DNA of 11,513 nt from an uncultured Flavobacterium sp. GTDB lineage: Bacteria > Bacteroidota > Bacteroidia > Flavobacteriales > Flavobacteriaceae. The stretch is from contig NZ_CAMIHH010000103.1 in NCBI RefSeq assembly GCF_946220915.1, forward strand, positions 1 through 11,513, written 5' to 3'. A program made the translations under genes and the position numbers. This document shows positions 7,392 through 11,513 of the stretch, piece by piece. How positions within the stretch are numbered: the first letter of the stretch is position 1; the number at the start of each line of letters is the position of its first letter. The notes beneath the pieces are model-generated. The model had not been told where the DNA came from and ran no database searches. It saw only the letters and a program-made list of their open reading frames with translations.

Positions 7392-7406
7392 TCGCCGCGA
7401 TGGCGA
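7392..7406. repeat. small GC-rich hairpin in intergenic DNA
   Basis: TCGCC at 7392-7396 and GGCGA at 7402-7406 form a 5-bp stem with a 5-base loop, flanked by CAGGAT-like motifs at about 7386-7391 and 7435-7440 (minus-strand sense). The stretch is more GC-rich than the A/T-rich remainder of the 131-base gap (7311-7441). No T run follows on either strand. It could be an intergenic repeat remnant. Nothing else was recognised in this gap. Confidence 0.3.
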
Positions 7407-7441
7407 GGCATGAATGTCCGGATTATCCTGTTTTCGCTATG

Positions 7442-8479
7442 CTACCGTATCTCAATTACCCTTTTTTCTTTACTGCTTTGCTGTGCCGCGTTTATAATTT
7501 TCATAACCCTGATCCCATCATCGGCAGTAACGGGTTCCCTGGTGCCTTCTGTAATAGATTTATAAAGGCCGTCAAACAGGCTGTAGTAATTGCCCTGCTG
7601 GGTAGGGATATGCTTCCTTACAATTTCCCCATTTATTTCGCAATGCAGCAGTCCATTATAGCCATCAGGCTCCGTGCCCCATTTATCAAGATCAGGCTTT
7701 TGCCCGGTTTTAAGCACATCTTCCTGCACGTCCCCCCGTTGCTTCAGGAACGAGCCCCTGCGCCCGTGCATGGCATAGGCCGGCACGCCTTCGCGTACAA
7801 AAAAACCAGCGTGCAGCTTTACCCTTTTATCAGGATAGTAAAGGATGATGGTAAAATCGTCATCTACCAGAGAGCCTTCCCTGAGCCTGCGGATATCGGC
7901 GAACACTGCCCCGGGCAACCCAAACAGGTACACGGCCTGATCGATGAGGTGGGGGCCGAGGTCAAGGAGCACACCGGCACCGGCATTTTCGCTTTCCTTC
8001 CATGCTTTTGGGCTAAGAAGGGGGTTGTACCGGTCAAACCGGAATTCGGCTTCAACAATATCGCCCAGCAGGTTTTCGTCGAGTACCTGCTTTATGGTTT
8101 TAAGGTCGCTGTCCCAGCGGCGGTTTTGGAATACGGCCAGCTTCAGCCCCTTTTCTTTAGCAATGGCCCTTAGCTCCTCAGCTTCGGCAACAGTGGTAGT
8201 AAAGGCCTTTTCTACCAGTGCATGCTTGCCTGCTTCGAGCACTTTTTTTGCATAGTCAAAGTGGGTGTCTACAGGCGTGTTTACAATTACAAGCTGCACG
8301 TCATCAGTAAGCAATTCTTCCAAAGAGGCATAGCTTTTCACGTGAGGATAATCCTGCTGTATGAGTTTTTTACTGCGTTCCCAAGAGCCGGTAAGCTCAA
8401 AGCCCTTGTGCAGTTCGAGGAATGGGGCGTGGAATACCCTGCCCGACATTCCGTAAGAGAGTAGTGCTGTCTTTATCAT
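7442..8479 (-). CDS. Gfo/Idh/MocA-family oxidoreductase
   Basis: This 345-residue protein is an NAD(P)-dependent dehydrogenase family member, probably acting on a sugar, inositol or related polyol in the cytoplasm. The N-terminal Rossmann fold starts at residue 3 with LLSYGMSGRVFHAP, the degenerate glycine motif of YdgJ-like members. VIVNTPVDTHFDYAKKVLEAGKH leads into VEKAFTTT, so Lys91 is the family's cofactor/catalytic lysine. The usual EKP is EKA here. The C-terminal alpha/beta domain has GVLLDLGPHLIDQ, giving Asp173 and His177 of the DxGxHxxD motif. It is single-copy in its surroundings, 187 bases downstream of the ene-reductase gene and 131 upstream of the aldo/keto reductase. The substrate is unknown. 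Confidence 0.92.
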   Translation of the reverse strand: MIKTALLSYGMSGRVFHAPFLELHKGFELTGSWERSKKLIQQDYPHVKSYASLEELLTDDVQLVIVNTPVDTHFDYAKKVLEAGKHALVEKAFTTTVAEAEELRAIAKEKGLKLAVFQNRRWDSDLKTIKQVLDENLLGDIVEAEFRFDRYNPLLSPKAWKESENAGAGVLLDLGPHLIDQAVYLFGLPGAVFADIRRLREGSLVDDDFTIILYYPDKRVKLHAGFFVREGVPAYAMHGRRGSFLKQRGDVQEDVLKTGQKPDLDKWGTEPDGYNGLLHCEINGEIVRKHIPTQQGNYYSLFDGLYKSITEGTREPVTADDGIRVMKIINAAQQSSKEKRVIEIR

Positions 8480-8496
8480 TTTTGACCTTACCCCAG

Positions 8497-8517
8497 CCCC
8501 TCTCCTTTAGAGAGGGG
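8497..8517. repeat. CCCCTCTC hairpin, likely dispersed intergenic repeat
   Basis: CCCCTCTC at 8497-8504 and GAGAGGGG at 8510-8517 form a perfect 8-bp stem with a 5-base loop, preceded by CCCCAG and followed by a GGGC that offers an alternative pairing. Hairpins of this form are, from general knowledge, very common between genes in Flavobacterium and relatives. There is no T run on either strand, so it is not a standard terminator. It lies within 20 bases upstream of the Gfo/Idh start codon and would be in that gene's leader. Confidence 0.6.
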
Positions 8518-8559
8518 AACGGGCTAACTTTAATGTTATATTTTACATATTATTTCAAT

Positions 8560-8581
8560 CCTTTCCTCCTCCGAAGAAAGG
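8560..8581. repeat. second imperfect hairpin in the same gap
   Basis: CCTTTCCTC at 8560-8568 pairs with GAAGAAAGG at 8573-8581 with one mismatch and a 4-base loop. Like its neighbour at 8497-8517 it is pyrimidine-rich on one arm and lacks a T run. It looks like a decayed member of the same kind of intergenic element. The rest of the 187-base gap is A/T-rich and shows no promoter match. Confidence 0.4.
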
Positions 8582-8666
8582 TGAATGGCCCAGCTCTATG
8601 AAACAAATCTTCATATAGTTTCCAATTGGCAAAACGCAAACTAAAACCCGAAATCCAAAAACTTAA

Positions 8667-9743
8667 TTAGTCTTCGAGTTGTGCACGTTCATATTGCTTT
8701 GGCCAGATCACACCGGCCTGGAGGTCGTGGGCAAAGGTAAGTGCAATATTAGGATCGCGAAGGGCTTCCCTGGCAAAAAACACCAGATCGGCCTTGCCCT
8801 CTTTAATGATGTCTTCGGCTTGCCGGGCTTCGGTAATCAGCCCTACCGCACCTGTGCAAATGTGTGCTTCTTTTTTTACCCTTTCGGCAATAGGCACCTG
8901 GTAGTTTGGGGCAACCGGAATTTTTTGGTGTGACACTGCCCCGCCCGATGAGCAGTCAATAATGTCTACGCCTTTGTCCTTTAGCAGTTTTGCAAGCCGT
9001 ACGGTTTCCTCTTCATTCCAGCCACCCTCTGCCCAATCGGTTCCGGAAAGCCGCACGAAAATTGGCAGGTCGTTGGGCCATTCGCTATTTACTGCATCTA
9101 CTACCTCAAGCATGAGGCGTGTTCGATTTTCAAAGCTGCCCCCATACTCATCGGTACGCTTATTGATGAGGGGCGACAGGAATTGGTGGAGCAGATAGCC
9201 GTGGGCACCGTGTATTTCGATAACTTTATACCCCGCCTCATGCGCACGCCTTGAGGCAGCTTTAAAATCTGCAATTACTTTTTTGATATCTTCTGTGCCC
9301 ATCTCAAGCGGATGTAGCGCTTCGTTATCATGATAAGGTATAGGGCTGGGTGCAAAGGTACGCCAGCCGCTCTCCTCTAAACTCAGCTTTCGGTTACCCT
9401 GCCATGGCGTGGTAATGCTGGCCTTGCGGCCTGCGTGAGCCAGCTGTATTCCCGGAAAGGCATTTTGCGAAAGTATGAAGGCTGTTATCTGTTTGTATTT
9501 TTCGATATGCTCATCGCTCCAGATACCGAGGTCGCATGGAGATATCCGGCCTTCGGGCGATACGGCTGTGGCCTCCTGGATTACAAGTGCTGCTCCGCCG
9601 ATTGCCCTTGCCCCCAGGTGTACCAGGTGCCAGTCGTTGGCAAAACCGTCTTCGGCAGAATACTGGCACATGGGCGAAATGACGATGCGATTTTTGAGTA
9701 TGATGCTTTTAATTTGTAACAGTGAGAACAGGGATGGAGCCAT
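8667..9743 (-). CDS. NADH:flavin oxidoreductase / old yellow enzyme, YqjM type
   Basis: This FMN-containing ene-reductase uses NAD(P)H to reduce activated C=C bonds in the cytoplasm. The frame extends to 9770, but starting at the ATG at 9743 (358 residues) puts the redox-tuning Cys at 26 and Tyr at 28 (SPMCQYS), the same numbers as in Bacillus subtilis YqjM. Other OYE landmarks are DWHLVHLGARA, IQLAHAGRKAS, IHGAHGYLLHQFLSP with the two substrate-binding histidines (178 and 181), and NKRTDEYGGSFENR. CTGAVGLI and LVFFAREALRDPN near the end form the FMN phosphate site. The gene is divergent from rseP and heads the minus-strand block of redox genes. No convincing -7 element was found for it in the 230-base divergent gap. 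The in vivo substrate is unknown. Confidence 0.95.
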   Translation of the reverse strand: MAPSLFSLLQIKSIILKNRIVISPMCQYSAEDGFANDWHLVHLGARAIGGAALVIQEATAVSPEGRISPCDLGIWSDEHIEKYKQITAFILSQNAFPGIQLAHAGRKASITTPWQGNRKLSLEESGWRTFAPSPIPYHDNEALHPLEMGTEDIKKVIADFKAASRRAHEAGYKVIEIHGAHGYLLHQFLSPLINKRTDEYGGSFENRTRLMLEVVDAVNSEWPNDLPIFVRLSGTDWAEGGWNEEETVRLAKLLKDKGVDIIDCSSGGAVSHQKIPVAPNYQVPIAERVKKEAHICTGAVGLITEARQAEDIIKEGKADLVFFAREALRDPNIALTFAHDLQAGVIWPKQYERAQLED

Positions 9744-9913
9744 AGTGTTGTTTTTTAATCTGACATTCAATAAGATGGGAACATTGACAAGCTTAAATCC
9801 GAAAACAATTCTTACGGAATTTGGATTTGCAACGTAAATTTACCCCGTAATTTTTAAACGTGAAAATCGCGACGGCTATTATTAACAAACATTTAAACGG
9901 CGGCAGAAATTAA

Positions 9914-9946
9914 ATTGACGGAAGTAATCAGAAAACACTATTTTTG
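9914..9946 (+). promoter_or_regulatory. -33/-7 promoter for rseP
   Basis: TATTTTTG at 9939-9946 is an exact TANNTTTG match, with ATTGAC at 9914-9919 in the -33 position after a 21-base spacer (one mismatch to TTTG). Transcription would begin near 9952, leaving an A-rich leader of about 20 bases before the rseP ATG at 9974. Confidence 0.65.
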
Positions 9947-9973
9947 TGCGTTTCAGATAACTAAAATTAAAGA

Positions 9974-11299
9974 ATGGATATAGTTGTAAAGGTTGCACAA
10001 ATGCTCCTCATGCTTTCAATATTGGTAATATTGCATGAATTTGGGCATTACATAACCGCAAAATGGTTTAAAGTAAGGGTAGAGAAGTTTTACCTTTTCA
10101 TGGACGCGGGTTTTTCGCTGGTAAAGAAGAAAATAGGGGAGACCGAGTGGGGGATAGGCTGGCTGCCGCTGGGCGGATATGTAAAGCTTTCGGGCATGAT
10201 CGATGAGAGCATGGATACCGAGCAGATGAAAACAGAACCCCAGCCGTGGGAATTCCGCGCAAAGCCGGCCTGGCAGAGGCTGATCATCATGCTGGGCGGG
10301 ATCATTGTAAATGTATTGCTGGCATGGCTCATATTCAGCGTAGTGTACAGCACATATGGCAAGAAATACATTTCTACGGAGATCATCCAGGAAAAAGGGC
10401 TTGTATTTGGCGAAACGGGTAAAAAAGTCGGCTTTAAGAACGGTGACAGGATCATTAGCGTAGATGGTAAATACCAGAAGAATTTTAACAGGATGATGCT
10501 GGACGTACTTTTGGGCGATGAAATTGTAGTACAACGTGAAGGCCGCCCGGTAACCCTCCATCTTTCTGATGCCGACATTAAGCTGATACTGCAGACCGAA
10601 GGGCGCAACTTCATGCACCCGCTGGTTAAAAATATTATTGTTGATTCGGTGGCGAAGAATTCGAATGCAGAGAAGGCGGGACTGATGGCAGGCGACAGGA
10701 TCGTATCAGTAGGTGGCTCGGAGCACAAGTACTTCGGGCAGCTGAACGAAGAGGCTTTTAAGCACAAAAACGGCACACTGAGCCTTGGGGTGCTCCGCAA
10801 TGGGCAAACGATGACAATAACCGCTGCGGTTGACAGCCTTGGTAAGATAGGGATGGTACAAAAACCGGAATTTGAGAGGGACTATGATGTTGTAGAAAAT
10901 TACAATTTCTTTTCGGCAGTCCCCGTAGCCATGCGCGAATCGTATGACCTTATCATTTACAATGTAAAACAATTTAAGCTTATCCTGCGCCCAAGCACTG
11001 GAGCATACGAGCAGGTAAACAGCGTGATTGGCATTGCGGCAAAGCTACCCTCTACATGGAACTGGGAGTTTTTCTGGAATTTTACCGCCTTGTTCTCAAT
11101 CGGGCTTGCCTTTATGAACCTGCTCCCCATTCCGGGCCTTGACGGTGGGCATGCACTATTTACCATTGCCGAGATGATAACGGGCCGAAGGCTTGGCGAC
11201 AAGGCTGCAGGTACTGTGCAAACGGTGGGCATGATTATATTACTAAGCCTCATGGCATTAACATTTGGCAAAGACATATATCAGCTTATCTTTAAATAA
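9974..11299 (+). CDS. rseP: site-2-type zinc metalloprotease RseP
   Basis: This inner-membrane S2P protease cuts transmembrane segments, classically of anti-sigma factors and signal peptide remnants. The 441-residue protein begins with a membrane helix that contains the zinc motif HEFGH (residues 21-25). GGYVK (67-71) is the membrane-reentrant beta motif. A second hydrophobic segment spans about 102-125. Two PDZ domains follow, with KVGFKNGDRIISVDG (151-165) and KAGLMAGDRIVSVGG (234-248) as their carboxylate-binding cores. The third zinc ligand, Asp390, is in NLLPIPGLDGGH (382-393), and a last helix lies near the C-terminus. All catalytic residues are present. It has its own promoter. The dxr gene that often precedes rseP in Bacteroidota is not adjacent. 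No strong terminator follows. Confidence 0.96.
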   Translation: MDIVVKVAQMLLMLSILVILHEFGHYITAKWFKVRVEKFYLFMDAGFSLVKKKIGETEWGIGWLPLGGYVKLSGMIDESMDTEQMKTEPQPWEFRAKPAWQRLIIMLGGIIVNVLLAWLIFSVVYSTYGKKYISTEIIQEKGLVFGETGKKVGFKNGDRIISVDGKYQKNFNRMMLDVLLGDEIVVQREGRPVTLHLSDADIKLILQTEGRNFMHPLVKNIIVDSVAKNSNAEKAGLMAGDRIVSVGGSEHKYFGQLNEEAFKHKNGTLSLGVLRNGQTMTITAAVDSLGKIGMVQKPEFERDYDVVENYNFFSAVPVAMRESYDLIIYNVKQFKLILRPSTGAYEQVNSVIGIAAKLPSTWNWEFFWNFTALFSIGLAFMNLLPIPGLDGGHALFTIAEMITGRRLGDKAAGTVQTVGMIILLSLMALTFGKDIYQLIFK

Positions 11300-11335
11300 T
11301 CGCTAAAAAATTCTTTTAAATTTTTCGCCATTTTG

Positions 11336-11366
11336 TTTGCGAAAATTAAAAATGGTTATATATTTG
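11336..11366 (+). promoter_or_regulatory. -33/-7 promoter for tRNA-Asn
   Basis: TTTG at 11336-11339 is followed after 19 bases by TATATTTG at 11359-11366, an exact -33/-7 match with ideal spacing. Transcription would start near 11372, about 65 bases before the tRNA, so a 5' leader must be removed by RNase P. CCATTTT (11328-11334) and AAAATGG (11349-11355) form an inverted repeat around the spacer, possibly by chance. Confidence 0.75.
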
Positions 11367-11437
11367 CACCGCAATAAAGGCATCGCTTTTACTGCAAACG
11401 TTCATCAGGAATGATATAACCAGAACAATATACAGTT

Positions 11438-11511
11438 TCCTCCTTAGCTCAGCTGGTTAGAGCATCTGACTGTTAATCAGAGGGTCCTTGGTTCGAGCCC
11501 AAGAGGGGGAG
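11438..11511 (+). tRNA. tRNA-Asn (anticodon GUU)
   Basis: All four arms pair. The acceptor TCCTCCT (11438-11444) pairs with AGGGGGA (11504-11510), with one T-G pair. The D stem is GCTC/GAGC. The anticodon stem TCTGA/TCAGA encloses the loop CTGTTAA with GTT at 11472-11474. The variable loop is GGGTC, and the T stem CTTGG/CCAAG carries the loop TTCGAGC. The discriminator base is G, as expected for tRNA-Asn. The two remaining bases of the window read CT, so CCA does not appear to be encoded and would be added after transcription. More tRNAs may follow beyond the window. Confidence 0.97.
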
Positions 11512-11513
11512 CT

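Noticed and set aside
7400..8173. A 257-codon plus-strand frame antisense to the Gfo/Idh gene.
   Set aside because: The minus-strand protein has clear family motifs throughout; the antisense translation looks like compositional noise and has no promoter of its own.
11300..11330. A/T-rich inverted repeat just after rseP as a terminator.
   Set aside because: Pairing is only about six A-T pairs with a loose loop, and the next bases belong to the tRNA promoter region; too weak to call.

Overview
The window looks like chromosomal housekeeping DNA from a member of the Bacteroidota, most likely a Flavobacterium-like organism with moderate GC. Four things point there. Several promoters match the Bacteroidetes -33/-7 pattern (TTTG, about 20 bases, TANNTTTG). 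Start codons are preceded by A-rich leaders rather than Shine-Dalgarno sequences. A secreted peptidase ends in a type IX secretion (Por) sorting domain. A CCCCTCTC/GAGAGGGG hairpin resembles those scattered through Flavobacteria intergenic DNA. No phage, plasmid, insertion sequence, CRISPR array or defence system was found.

Layout. 1-185 (+): possible tail of an upstream gene, then a -33/-7 promoter and, 60-90 bases later, a strong rho-independent terminator, which could bracket a tiny transcript. 196-2890 (-): a four-gene cluster read yicC, gmk, hexapeptide acyltransferase, nadD, with tight spacing over the last three genes. 3068-4984 (+): a secreted M1-family metallopeptidase with its own promoter, divergent from yicC. 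5017-9743 (-): FMN-dependent ene-reductase (YqjM type), Gfo/Idh/MocA oxidoreductase, aldo/keto reductase and an MFS transporter, separated by 131-260-base gaps that hold imperfect hairpins. 9974-11299 (+): the site-2 protease RseP behind a clear promoter. 11438-11511 (+): tRNA-Asn(GUU) behind another clear promoter.

How the genes relate. The first cluster joins RNA metabolism (YicC), guanine nucleotide supply (Gmk) and NAD synthesis (NadD). The acyltransferase between gmk and nadD has no obvious link to them. The middle block holds three unrelated redox enzymes and an exporter-like carrier on one strand, with no shared substrate evident from sequence; shared function is only a guess. RseP and tRNA-Asn are stand-alone housekeeping units.

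I see no convincing new system. The best leads are the possible 80-base transcript at the left edge, the unexplained acyltransferase in the nadD operon, and the His in place of Asn in the peptidase's GxMEN-type motif.
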